Positions 31,574 to 39,796 of a stretch of 49,181 nt of DNA are shown piece by piece. The position numbers were made by a program, and so were the translations under genes. The stretch is from Actinomycetaceae bacterium. Lineage in GTDB: Bacteria; Actinomycetota; Actinomycetes; Actinomycetales; Actinomycetaceae. Location: contig JAUMUM010000018.1 in the NCBI GenBank assembly GCA_030530685.1, positions 1-49,181 of the forward strand. Direction: 5' to 3'. Position 1 is the first letter of the stretch, and every line of letters begins with the position of its first letter. A model generated the notes under the pieces. The model had not been told where the DNA came from. It saw only the letters and a program-made list of their open reading frames with translations, and ran no database searches.

Positions 31574-32938
31574 TCAGCCCGGGAAGCGCTCGGCCGCCCA
31601 GGCGGGAGTGGGAAGGGACGAGCGCGGGAAGTCCCGCAGCTCGCGCTGCCATTCGGCGGCGGTCACGCGGTCGACGAACGGCGGGGCCTCGTCGAACGCG
31701 GCGTCCAGGCTGGCGGCCCCGTCGGCCCCGTACGTGAGCGTCAGTGCCAGCGGCGCGCCGAGCCCGGGCTTTGCCAGCGCTTTCTTGAGTTGCCCGACGT
31801 ACTGCATGAAGGCATTCGGCAGCGAGGCGAGCGCGACGGACTCGTCCCCGATGGTGAAGCTCGCGGAAAAGTCCGCGCGTTGCCCGACGATCTGCACGAT
31901 CACGCGGGCCTCGGTCCAGTTCGCGGGCGCGATGGTCTCCAGAACGTTGGCGGCCTCGGCCATGAGCTGTTCGACGTCGCCGTTGTCGCGCGGCGTGGTC
32001 GGCTGCAGGCCGATCGGGCCGAAGTCGGACATGTCCCAGTTCTTGATGCGGACCTCTCGCTTCTGCGCGGCCTCGACCTCGTCAAACGGGTGGACGATCG
32101 ACAGCACGCCCGGCGCCTCGCGCGCGAACCCCCGTTCCATGACGTAGGGGGCGTCGAGCAGCAGGGACACGGCGTGGGCGAGCAGCGTGCCGTCCGCGCC
32201 GCGCAGGGTGCGGATGAGGCGCACGGGTACGTCGTTGATGCGGCCCACCCACTGCATTTCGTGGATGTCGAGGTCGGCGTTGCCCTCGAGGCGCTTGGTC
32301 CACAGCCCGCTCGGAAGCGGCTCGAAGCCATCTTCGGCAGGCTTATCGCGGGCCACGAGCGTGACGGCGGCCGGCTGCGAGCCCTGGACGTCGACGTCGA
32401 CGGCCGCAACGCCCCATTCGCGGGCGACGACGGGGCCGATGATCGTCGAGGGCACGGCCGCCCTGAATGTGCCCTCGGCCAGGGTCTCCCACCCCCACGC
32501 GACGCCGTGGTAGATGCCGCGCAGCTGCGGGATCGGGTTGCCGGGGTGGAAGCGCCAGAGCTTCGAGCCGATGGACAGCCGGGTCGGTTCCACCCACAGG
32601 AGCGCCGTCGTCACGCCCGCGGCCGAGGCGACGCCCGTCCCGTCGAATGGCGGGTCCTCGGTGATGCCGCCCAGCCAGGCTTCCTCGTGCAGCGGCCCGA
32701 CGGCCTGGCGGGCGCGGACGAAGGGGGAGATCGGCACGTGGAGGACGTCGATCGGCTCGTCGGGCGAGAAGGGCGAGTCGCCGACGTCGCCGCGCAGCAG
32801 CTCGATGAGATCGGCGACGTCGGTGACGTCCGAGACCTCGTTGGCCTCGACGGCGAAGCCGTAGAAGTGGTCGAGGCCGTCTTCCAGGTAGGCCTTCGCG
32901 AGAAAAGGGGAGACCAGCAGCTGGTAGACGACGCTCAT
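31574..32938 (-). CDS. Conserved-looking hypothetical protein
   Basis: Soluble 454-aa acidic protein with no signal peptide or membrane helix; I do not recognise the full-length family. The N-terminal part (MSVVYQLLVSPFLAKAYLED) precedes a central region with many Trp residues (ALLWVEPTRLSIGSKLWRFH, GVAWGWETLAEG). The last 110 residues, from about NVLETIAPANWTEARVIVQI, recall the YezG/DUF600 immunity-protein fold, but this is only a weak resemblance. The ATG at 32938 follows GGAAGGACC, a good ribosome binding site. Neighbours (DedA upstream, copZ downstream on the same strand) give no functional hint. Confidence 0.6.
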   Translation of the reverse strand: MSVVYQLLVSPFLAKAYLEDGLDHFYGFAVEANEVSDVTDVADLIELLRGDVGDSPFSPDEPIDVLHVPISPFVRARQAVGPLHEEAWLGGITEDPPFDGTGVASAAGVTTALLWVEPTRLSIGSKLWRFHPGNPIPQLRGIYHGVAWGWETLAEGTFRAAVPSTIIGPVVAREWGVAAVDVDVQGSQPAAVTLVARDKPAEDGFEPLPSGLWTKRLEGNADLDIHEMQWVGRINDVPVRLIRTLRGADGTLLAHAVSLLLDAPYVMERGFAREAPGVLSIVHPFDEVEAAQKREVRIKNWDMSDFGPIGLQPTTPRDNGDVEQLMAEAANVLETIAPANWTEARVIVQIVGQRADFSASFTIGDESVALASLPNAFMQYVGQLKKALAKPGLGAPLALTLTYGADGAASLDAAFDEAPPFVDRVTAAEWQRELRDFPRSSLPTPAWAAERFPG

Positions 32939-33135
32939 GACGGTCCTTCCGTGGTGCGTGACGTGTCGCGCCCTTCGTGATGTGGCGCGGGCCGGGCGGG
33001 CCCGGCGGTTGGTGCCACTTTACCGTTGGGTTGGTGTGTCCGCATGCGGAAGGGAAGAGTCGGCCAGTCAGGGCGGGGCCGCCGTGTTGGGGCCTGGCGC
33101 TGGCTGAGATGGAGGAGCCGGTCGGGCGTCGCGGC

Positions 33136-33828
33136 TCAGTCCTCCTGGCCGTCCTTGGCGCCCAGCTTGGTCGGCGCCTTCTTGGCGCGCAGGCGCAGCG
33201 CGATCCAGACGACGGTGGCCACGACAAGCAGCAGGAGGACGACCCTGCTGAAGACGCCGACGTACTCCTCGACCCGGTGCCACCGCGAGCCGAGTGCGTG
33301 GCCGGCGCCGATGAGCACGCTGTTCCATATGGCCGAGCCGGCAGCCGTCAGGACCGTGAACTTCCAGAAGCCCATGCGCGTCACCCCGGCCGGGATGGAG
33401 ATGAGCGAACGGAAGATCGGGATCATGCGGCCAAAGAACACGGTCCACGTGCCGTGGGCGTCGAACCAGGCCTCGGTGCGTTCGATGTCGCTGGTCTTGA
33501 CGAGTGGCAGCTTGCCGAGCAGGGCGCGCGTGCGCTCGCGGCCCAGCAACGCGCCGAGCCCGTACAGCGCCCATGCGCCCACGACCGAGCCGAGCGTGCA
33601 CCACAGAATCGCCGAGACGAGCGTGATGTTCGAGCTACCCGATCCGGCGGTGAAGCCGGCCAGCGGAAGGATGATCTCTGAAGGCAGTGGCGGGAAGAGG
33701 TTTTCGAGCGCGATGAGGCATGCGGCGCCGAATCCGCCGAGTCTTTCCATGACGTCGACTGCCCACGCGGCAATGCCCGTCAGTGCCTGGGGGTCGGTAG
33801 ATGCGGCGGCCAGGGTCCAGGAACGCAA
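33136..33828 (-). CDS. DedA-family membrane protein
   Basis: Integral membrane protein of 230 aa from the DedA/SNARE-associated (VTT) family, implicated in recycling of undecaprenyl phosphate or phospholipid translocation and in envelope proton homeostasis. Conserved motifs are ENLFPPLPSEIILPLAG near residue 40, then GRMIPIFRSLISIPAGVTRM carrying the essential Arg residues, and GSAIWNSVLIGAGHALG. The TTG start at 33828 is set by a strong GAAGGAGGAGC immediately upstream. The C-terminus is a basic cytoplasmic tail. Confidence 0.9.
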   Translation of the reverse strand: MRSWTLAAASTDPQALTGIAAWAVDVMERLGGFGAACLIALENLFPPLPSEIILPLAGFTAGSGSSNITLVSAILWCTLGSVVGAWALYGLGALLGRERTRALLGKLPLVKTSDIERTEAWFDAHGTWTVFFGRMIPIFRSLISIPAGVTRMGFWKFTVLTAAGSAIWNSVLIGAGHALGSRWHRVEEYVGVFSRVVLLLLVVATVVWIALRLRAKKAPTKLGAKDGQED

Positions 33829-34080
33829 TGCTCCTCCTTCGTCGTGAGATCCAGCCCCTAGTCTCCCAGCATTTCCGCCGAATCTCTTGCCCGGGGCGTG
33901 TGACTTCGCCCGCGCGGGCAGGCGTGCAACGTCGACGGGGGTTGTGTCGCGACGTGTTTAGGCTGGAGGGGGAGGTGCCGTGGCTAGACGGCGCGGTTGG
34001 GCGCCGCTGCTAATGCAACGCCGTCGGCCGACGCCGACGAAGATGCCTAGGTGTGCTGACCGGGCAGGTTGATCGGGTGG

Positions 34081-34779
34081 TCAGCCGCGGTTGATTCCCA
34101 CGCTCGAAGCAGTGGGCGGGGGTGTGCCGATCTCGGCCACAGTATGACCCGTGCACTGTTCGCGAGTGACGATCGCTCGTCGGATCCTGTTGACCGAGAA
34201 CCAGCGCACGGCTTCGCGCAGGTGGCACCATCCAATGAGGTACCAGGTGTCGTTGGTGTTGGCGAACAGGATCGGTTCGACATCGCGCCGGGTGGCAGCG
34301 CCATCGGCGGCGAGGTAGTCGATGCGCAGTACGCGCTGCTCAGTCATGGCCTGCTCACAGGCAGAACGAATAACTCTCGAGACGTTGGCTGCTGGGTTCA
34401 CCCACACGCGTGAAGCGAGTTGATCGACCCGCGCTTGCGTGTGCGGATCGAGGACATCCACGATCTTGCGGACCGCGGCGGCGGCAAGATCGGAGTAGGG
34501 CGCATCCGGGGCTGCCGCGACGGCAGCCAGGAGCGACAGAGCTTGAGCGTCAGTGAGAGTCACCGGCGGCAGTGCCCCGCGCATGAGCAGCCCGTAACCA
34601 CCGCCGGGGCCAGGCCGCGACCAGAGCGGCAACCCGGACGCCTCAAGGGCGACCAGGTCTCTCTTGATCGTGCGGACCGACACCTCGAACTCGGTCGCCA
34701 ACGATTCGGCGGTCCGTCCACGAATTCCGCTCCGGCGCAGTGACTCGGTCAGCGCGTGGAGCCGCTCCGATCGCCTCAT
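34081..34779 (-). CDS. YafY-type WYL-domain transcriptional regulator
   Basis: Regulator of 232 aa. The N-terminal HTH (DeoR/HTH_11 type) spans about 1-60 (ESLATEFEVSVRTIKRDLVA, then LPLWSRPGPGGGYGL). The WYL domain follows, from about residue 135, with RIDYLAADGA, DTWYLIGWCHLREAVRWFSV and NRIRRA; WYL domains bind nucleic acids or small ligands. It is truncated relative to PafB-like members, lacking the C-terminal WCX part. Divergent from the hydrolase gene at 34853 with a 73-bp spacer, a recurring pairing in which the regulator controls the hydrolase. Confidence 0.85.
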   Translation of the reverse strand: MRRSERLHALTESLRRSGIRGRTAESLATEFEVSVRTIKRDLVALEASGLPLWSRPGPGGGYGLLMRGALPPVTLTDAQALSLLAAVAAAPDAPYSDLAAAAVRKIVDVLDPHTQARVDQLASRVWVNPAANVSRVIRSACEQAMTEQRVLRIDYLAADGAATRRDVEPILFANTNDTWYLIGWCHLREAVRWFSVNRIRRAIVTREQCTGHTVAEIGTPPPTASSVGINRG

Positions 34780-34840
34780 CGCCCGAACCCAGGAATATTC
34801 ATGCCGTTAATGGTGACACACCGCTGTCCGCGCTCCCTGC

Positions 34841-34846
34841 AAGACT
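34841..34846 (+). promoter_or_regulatory. -10-like hexamer for leaderless hydrolase gene
   Basis: AAGACT followed by 6 nt and the ATG at 34853. There is no ribosome binding site. The first base differs from TAnnnT, so support rests on the spacing shared with other genes here. Confidence 0.35.
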
Positions 34847-34852
34847 TTCTGT

Positions 34853-35590
34853 ATGACATCGACATCGCTTTCGGCACCGCAGCCGCGCATCGTCTTAATT
34901 CCCGGTTACTGGCTTGGCGCCTGGGCTTGGGACGAGGTGATCGAGAAGTTGACCTCCGCAGGTGCCTCGGCCACGGCCCTGACCTTGCCTGGCCTCGACC
35001 CGTGGGACCCTCAGCGCGCGGCGCGAACACTTGACGACCAGGCTGATGCCATTGCCGACGTGCTGGAGCGGCTGGGTGGCGATGCCGTTCTGGTGGGGCA
35101 CAGTGGCGCCAATGGGCCCGTGAGCCTCGTCCTGGACAGGCATCCGGAGATGATCCGCCGCGTGATCTGGGTCGACTCCGGCCCGATGGCCAACGATGGC
35201 GCGTTCGCACCCGACCTGCCGGCGGCGGTCCCCGAGGTGCCACTACCTGACTTCGACACGCTGGGCCAGCAAGCGAGCCTTGAAGGTCTTAACGACTTTC
35301 ACCTCGCCCGATTCCGCTCCAAGGCCGTGCCCGAACCTGCTGGAGTCGTTCGCGCGCGCGTCGAGCTGACCAATCCTGCGCGTCACGATGTGGCCACTAC
35401 CCTGATCTGTTGCTCCCTGCCCAGTGCTCAGGTCCTCGAACTGGCCATGCAAGGACACCCAATGTTCAGCGCCGTGGCCCAGCTCACCCAGATGGACGTG
35501 GTCGATCTGCCGACCGGCCACTGGCCCATGTGGAGTCGCCCGCAAGAGCTCGCCGACGCGATTCGCACCGCGGCCAGCCTGACCGATTGA
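34853..35590 (+). CDS. Alpha/beta hydrolase
   Basis: Cytoplasmic alpha/beta-fold hydrolase of 245 aa, related to the salicylate-esterase/MenH-like small hydrolases. The oxyanion-region motif is VLIPGYWLGAWAWDEV (about 14-29), the nucleophile elbow is VGHSGANGP with Ser near residue 85, the acid is probably Asp in MDVVDLPT, and the catalytic His is in LPTGHWPMW. Substrate unknown. It is transcribed away from a WYL regulator. The likely leaderless start fits the lack of a ribosome binding site. Confidence 0.85.
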   Translation: MTSTSLSAPQPRIVLIPGYWLGAWAWDEVIEKLTSAGASATALTLPGLDPWDPQRAARTLDDQADAIADVLERLGGDAVLVGHSGANGPVSLVLDRHPEMIRRVIWVDSGPMANDGAFAPDLPAAVPEVPLPDFDTLGQQASLEGLNDFHLARFRSKAVPEPAGVVRARVELTNPARHDVATTLICCSLPSAQVLELAMQGHPMFSAVAQLTQMDVVDLPTGHWPMWSRPQELADAIRTAASLTD

Positions 35591-35710
35591 CACCCCCCCC
35601 AACCCTCAAGGGGCCAGCAGGTTCGCGGGACAGCCGACGCAGTTTGACGGCGCTAATTCTGACGCCGCAGGTGCCGACGTCGGCTCGCGGGCTCGCGGGC
35701 CCGCCGTCTC

Positions 35711-35774
35711 AGATCGACCCGAGGCCTGGCGCATCGACCCGAGGCCCAGCGCAGTTCGCCCCGAGGCCCGGCGC
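35711..35774. repeat. Three tandem 20-22-bp units downstream of purB
   Basis: AGATCGACCCGAGGCCTGGC (35711), ATCGACCCGAGGCCCAGCGC (35733) and AGTTCGCCCCGAGGCCCGGC (35753) follow one another. The third ends 27 bp before the purB stop at 35802. No gene lies between 35591 and 35801. Confidence 0.6.
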
Positions 35775-35801
35775 CTCGCGGGCCCGCCGCCGTAGTTCGC
35801 C

Positions 35802-37205
35802 TCAGCCGTCGAGGAAGTCGTGCACGAGCCGGCCCGCCAGCCCCGTGTAGGCGGCCGGCGTGAGTGCGGCCAGGCGCGCCTCGACGTCGTCCGGCATGCC
35901 GAGCGAGGCGATGGCCTCGCGCATGTCCTCGGCCGTGACCGTGCGCCCGCGCGTGAGCTCCTTCAGGCGCTCGTACGGGTTGCCCATGCCGGTGGCGCCG
36001 GCCAGGCCCGTGGCGCGCATGGCCTGCTGGATGGGTTCGCCCAGCACCTCCCACGCCCCGTCGAGGTCGGCGGCGAGCCTGGCGGGGTTGGGGTCGACGC
36101 CCGCCAGGCCCCGGCACAGGTTGTCGAGCGCCAGCAGCGAGTGGCCGAGCGCGACGCCGATATTGCGCTGCGTCGTCGAGTCGGTGAGGTCGCGCTGGAG
36201 CCGCGACGTGACGAGCGTGGCCGCCAGGGTCTCCAGCAGCGCCGTCGATATCTCCAGGTTGGCCTCCGCGTTCTCGAAGTGGATTGGGTTGACCTTGTGC
36301 GGCATCGTCGACGAGCCCGTCGAGCCCTGCGCGGCGAGGTTCTGGTGGAAGTAGTCGAGCGAGATGTACGTCCACATGTCGGTGGCCAGATTGTGGGCGA
36401 TGCGATTGGCGTGGGCGACGTCGGCAAAGAGGTCGGCCTGCCAGTCGTGCGACTCGATCTGCGTGGTCAGCGGGTTCCACGTCAGGCCCAGGCCTTCGAC
36501 GAAGGCGCGGCTGAGGACGGGCCAGTCGGCCTGCGGGACGGCCGCCACGTGCGCGCCGAAGGTGCCCGTGGCCCCGTTGAGCTTGCCGAGGTACTCGGTG
36601 GCCTCGACGCGGCGCAGCTGGCGGGCCAGGCGGTGGGCGAAGACGGCCATCTCCTTGCCGACGGTGGTGGGCGTGGCCGTCTGGCCGTGCGTGCGCGAGA
36701 GCATGGGAAGCTCGGCGTGTTCGCGGGCCAGGCGCGCCAGGGCGTCGGCCAGGGAGCGGGCCGCCGGCAGCCAGACGTCCTCGACGGCGCCCTTGATGCA
36801 CAGGGCGTAGGCGAGGTTGTTGATATCTTCGCTCGTGCAGAGGATGTGGACCATTTCGGCCAGGCGCGGAAGGGCGGTCTCGCCGAGCTCGCCCGGGGCG
36901 GCCTGGAGCCGGCGCCTGATGAAGTATTCGACGGCCTTGACGTCGTGGCGGGTCTCGGCCTCGATGGCGGCGTGCTCGGCGACCTCGGCCTCGCCGAAGG
37001 AAGCCGGGATGCGGCGCAGGAAGGCGGCGTCGGTGTCGGTGAGGACGGGGGCGCCGGCGATGACCTCGCGGCGCGAAAGGAAAATGAGCCACTCGACTTC
37101 GATGTGGATGCGCGCGCGATTGAGGGCGGCCTCGGAGAGGTGGTCGGCGAGCGGGGCGGCAATCTGGCGGTAGCGGCCGTCGAGCGGGCCAAGGGCGAAA
37201 CTCAT
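35802..37205 (-). CDS. purB: Adenylosuccinate lyase
   Basis: Catalyses two fumarate-releasing steps of purine synthesis (SAICAR to AICAR, adenylosuccinate to AMP). The 467-aa length and opening FALGPLDGRY match the E. coli-type class. Conserved regions are LCTSEDINNLAYAL, LSRTHGQTATPTTVGKEMAV with the catalytic His, and the signature STMPHKVNPIHFENAEANL. The ATG at 37205 lacks a ribosome binding site, but GAGAAT lies exactly 6 nt upstream. A longer open frame to 37730 is repeat-derived and unlike the family. Confidence 0.97.
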   Translation of the reverse strand: MSFALGPLDGRYRQIAAPLADHLSEAALNRARIHIEVEWLIFLSRREVIAGAPVLTDTDAAFLRRIPASFGEAEVAEHAAIEAETRHDVKAVEYFIRRRLQAAPGELGETALPRLAEMVHILCTSEDINNLAYALCIKGAVEDVWLPAARSLADALARLAREHAELPMLSRTHGQTATPTTVGKEMAVFAHRLARQLRRVEATEYLGKLNGATGTFGAHVAAVPQADWPVLSRAFVEGLGLTWNPLTTQIESHDWQADLFADVAHANRIAHNLATDMWTYISLDYFHQNLAAQGSTGSSTMPHKVNPIHFENAEANLEISTALLETLAATLVTSRLQRDLTDSTTQRNIGVALGHSLLALDNLCRGLAGVDPNPARLAADLDGAWEVLGEPIQQAMRATGLAGATGMGNPYERLKELTRGRTVTAEDMREAIASLGMPDDVEARLAALTPAAYTGLAGRLVHDFLDG

Positions 37206-37628
37206 GCCGACATTCTCGCACGGCGGGTGGCGGTGCCCGGTCCGTGGACGCGGGGCCGCGCTCGTGCCGCCCAGAAGCGGTCCGTGGGCGCGGTGACTGC
37301 CCGGGCGATTCTCGTGGGGCCGTGCTTGTGGCCGTTGAATGCGGGGCCCTCGAAATCTGAATGCGGGTCCCTCAAATCGGGTGTACCAAATCGGGTCGCT
37401 CGATTCAGGCCATAGAATCAGGCCCATCCATGCCGCCCCGCCCGGCCCGCGGGCGCAGCGCCCGATGCAATCCCACGCCTGCGCAGATCCGGCACACGGA
37501 GCCCGGCCCGCGGGCACAGCGCCCGATGACCGGGCGGTATCAGGGCGCTCCGGGTGGGTGGCCGTCAGGGCCTGGGGTAGGCGTTGCGACACGTCCTTCG
37601 CGCCCCAGACCCGTGGCATGATTGCGAT
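37206..37628. repeat. Gene-free spacer with direct repeats
   Basis: A 423-bp divergent spacer between purB and the hipB remnant. GCCCGGCCCGCGGGC followed by RCAGCGCCCGATG occurs twice, near 37440 and 37502, about 62 bp apart. Further left AAATCGGGT and close variants repeat around 37375-37400. GAGAAT at 37212-37217 (minus strand) is the -10 candidate for purB. No gene was recognised. Confidence 0.5.
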
Positions 37629-37775
37629 ATGGAAAGCTCCCAGGCGCTGTCGAGAAGTGAGGTATACACAATCGCGGAGTTGCGCATCAGGGCTCAGGCG
37701 CGGCTGATGACGTCGTCGATCGTCTCTCACGTTGGCTCTATCGCCGATGCTGGAGACAGCGGCGCATCGTGGTAG
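37629..37775 (+). pseudogene. Degenerate HipB-like antitoxin remnant
   Basis: A 48-codon frame whose beginning (SEVYTIAELRIRAQARLM) looks like the opening of HipB-type Xre antitoxins (IAELGxxIRxAR). The recognition helices that should follow are missing, and the rest resembles nothing. Its TAG overlaps the hipA GTG, as intact hipB and hipA genes often do. A large internal deletion is the likely cause. An unrelated small ORF is the alternative. Confidence 0.4.
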
Positions 37776-39004
37776 CGCGGCGGCAGCCGATCAGCGAGGA
37801 GGTCTACGCCGTGCGCTTGGCCGGGGAGCGCATTGGCTCCCTGCGGCGCAGCGGCGTCTCCACGAAATTCGCGTTCGACGCCGACTACTGGGAACGCCAC
37901 GAGCGTGCGGTATTGGGACGGTGGTTCGAAGACCACCCGCGCAAGCAGCCACGCGTCGTCAATAACCTGGCTCCCGCATGGTTCTCGAATCTTCTGCCCG
38001 AGGGAAAGCTGCGCGACCTCATCGCCCACGAGCAATCGGTCATCGTCCATCGGGACATGGACCTGCTGGCATGTGTTGGGTCCGATCTTCCGGGAGCCGT
38101 GGAGGTTGTCCGTGATCTGGGAAGCAGCGACGGCAAGGACTTCGGTGACAGCGGGAGCGTGCACCGGGCGCTACTATCCCGAAAGCCTCGACGAGCGTCG
38201 CTGGCCGGCATGGCGCTGAAGTTCTCCGTTCGGGACGACGGCGGCCGCTTGGCGCTGCCTGCCCAAGGCGAGGACGGCGACTGGATCGTCAAGACCCCAG
38301 ATGCGAGCTACCCAGATCTGCCCGCGAACGAGTTCGCCGTCATGGGCCTGGCTCGTCAGGTGGGGATTGAGGTGCCCCACATCGAACTGCGCAGTCGGGA
38401 CAGTGTCGACGATCTAGGTCCGGGGGCCTGGCCCTCTGACGAGACCGACGCCTACGCCGTCCGCCGCTTTGACCGCTCTGCGCAGGGGCGCATACATATC
38501 GAAGACTTCGCGCAGGTCCTCAATCGCTACGGCGCGGGTGATGGCAAGTATCGCTCCAATGTCGAGACGGTGGCCGGCCTGGCCTACCGCGGGAAGGATC
38601 ACGCCTCCCTACAAGAAATGGTGCGCCGCACGGTCTTCAACCTGTTGGTCGGCAACGGGGATGCCCACCTGAAGAACTGGTCGCTCATCTACCCGGACGG
38701 GCGGCGTGCGCGGCTCTCACCCGCCTATGACCTCGTGTGTACGAGCGTCTACTTACCCGATGCGGAAAATCCCGCGCTCGGCCTGCCTTTCTTCGGCGCC
38801 ACAAGGTTGGCCGACGTCGGCCGGGAGCACTTCGCCCGGCTCCAGGAGCGGCTTGGCGTCGGCGATGAGGACGTGCTCGACGTCGTCGATGACACGGTGG
38901 ACCGGTTCTTCGCCATCCGCGATGTCATTGATGCGGCGCCTGCGCCAGTGCGCAAGTGGATCACCGGCCACATGGAGCAAACGGCGAGCCGCTTGCACCG
39001 CTGA
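37769..39004 (+). CDS. hipA: HipA-family serine/threonine kinase (toxin)
   Basis: HipA-type kinase of 411 aa, which in characterised systems phosphorylates GltX or related targets and causes growth arrest. The N-terminal subdomain (AVRLAGERIGSLRR, FSNLLPEGKLRDLI) and the kinase core are both present: LAGMALKFSVRDDG, DWIVKTPDASYPDLPANEF, YAVRRFDR, the catalytic NGDAHLKNWSLIY and the metal-binding SPAYDLVCT. All key residues I can identify are kept, so the protein appears active. GTG at 37769 overlaps the stop of a degenerate antitoxin frame. With the convergent ATPase/DUF4276 pair it forms a small defence-type island. Confidence 0.85.
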   Translation: MVARRQPISEEVYAVRLAGERIGSLRRSGVSTKFAFDADYWERHERAVLGRWFEDHPRKQPRVVNNLAPAWFSNLLPEGKLRDLIAHEQSVIVHRDMDLLACVGSDLPGAVEVVRDLGSSDGKDFGDSGSVHRALLSRKPRRASLAGMALKFSVRDDGGRLALPAQGEDGDWIVKTPDASYPDLPANEFAVMGLARQVGIEVPHIELRSRDSVDDLGPGAWPSDETDAYAVRRFDRSAQGRIHIEDFAQVLNRYGAGDGKYRSNVETVAGLAYRGKDHASLQEMVRRTVFNLLVGNGDAHLKNWSLIYPDGRRARLSPAYDLVCTSVYLPDAENPALGLPFFGATRLADVGREHFARLQERLGVGDEDVLDVVDDTVDRFFAIRDVIDAAPAPVRKWITGHMEQTASRLHR

Positions 39005-39115
39005 CCGAGCAAGCCAAACTTGGCCGCTGTGCAGGCGTGGCCCGCGCCTGCCGCCAGGGGCAGGCTAAGCGCCGGACCAGTCCAGCTCCGAGGCGCATGA
39101 ACCACGTGGACTTCG

Positions 39116-39796
39116 TCAGGCGAGCAGCTCCTGCCACCAGGCATTAAAAACGGGGCAGCGTTCAAGGACGGCGGTCAGACCAACCTCCTCGATCAGCCTG
39201 ATGCCGTCCAGGGTCTTGCTGTATCGGGGGTATGCGTGCTCGATGCGTTTGGACGGACTTGTGCTCGCGCCGTCGTTGACATCTTCGGGGGCGCCCGCCT
39301 GCTTTATGGCAGCGCGCAGAGAACGCAGTGCCTTACCGGGCATGACCCCATCGCCGGCGCCGGCATCGATTGCGGCCAACACCAGGGACTCGAACTCATG
39401 CTTGACAATCAGCGGATGGAAGCGGTCGGCAGCAGCAGGACTGCCGTAGTGGGAAGTGAGCTCCTCGGTGAGTTGACGACGGTTGCCGGTGTCGAACCGG
39501 CGCTGATCACGCCCAGGGGCACCCGGTGGGTAGCCGTAATAGTCGATCATCAAGCCAACGCGATGCCAATGGGGTTGCCGCAGCAGCTCGATGAGCATGC
39601 TGTCGTACCCCTTCCACCCACCGCCACCCTTACGTGAACCGGTGGGTGTAGCCGAGGTCTTCACAACTATGGGGGTGAGGAAGACTTCTCGGGAAAGAGC
39701 ACTTGGAGCCAACAACGTGTTGACGAATGCTTCTTCGGTCTGCCCCTCCACCAGGAGTGCGATCCGGCGGAAACCCGTCGTGCTGCCACTCATCAC
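39116..39796 (-). CDS. DUF4276 (Toprim-like) protein
   Basis: Cytoplasmic 226-aa protein of the DUF4276 family. The N-terminal LLVEGQTEEAFVNTLLAP carries the acidic residue expected of Toprim-like nuclease folds; downstream are LMIDYYGYPPG, VKHEFESLVLAAIDAG and KRIEHAYPRYSKTLDGI. Proteins of this group are usually encoded after an AAA/ABC ATPase, exactly as here: the start overlaps the ATPase stop by 4 bp. A role as the nuclease effector of a phage-defence pair is inferred from comparison with the PARIS and OLD-type systems, not shown. Confidence 0.8.
   Translation of the reverse strand: MMSGSTTGFRRIALLVEGQTEEAFVNTLLAPSALSREVFLTPIVVKTSATPTGSRKGGGGWKGYDSMLIELLRQPHWHRVGLMIDYYGYPPGAPGRDQRRFDTGNRRQLTEELTSHYGSPAAADRFHPLIVKHEFESLVLAAIDAGAGDGVMPGKALRSLRAAIKQAGAPEDVNDGASTSPSKRIEHAYPRYSKTLDGIRLIEEVGLTAVLERCPVFNAWWQELLA

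Noticed and set aside
37206-37730. Longer PurB starting near 37730
   Set aside because: The added residues come from repeats; PurB proteins begin at the FALGPLDGRY segment, and a -10 hexamer lies 6 nt before the ATG at 37205.
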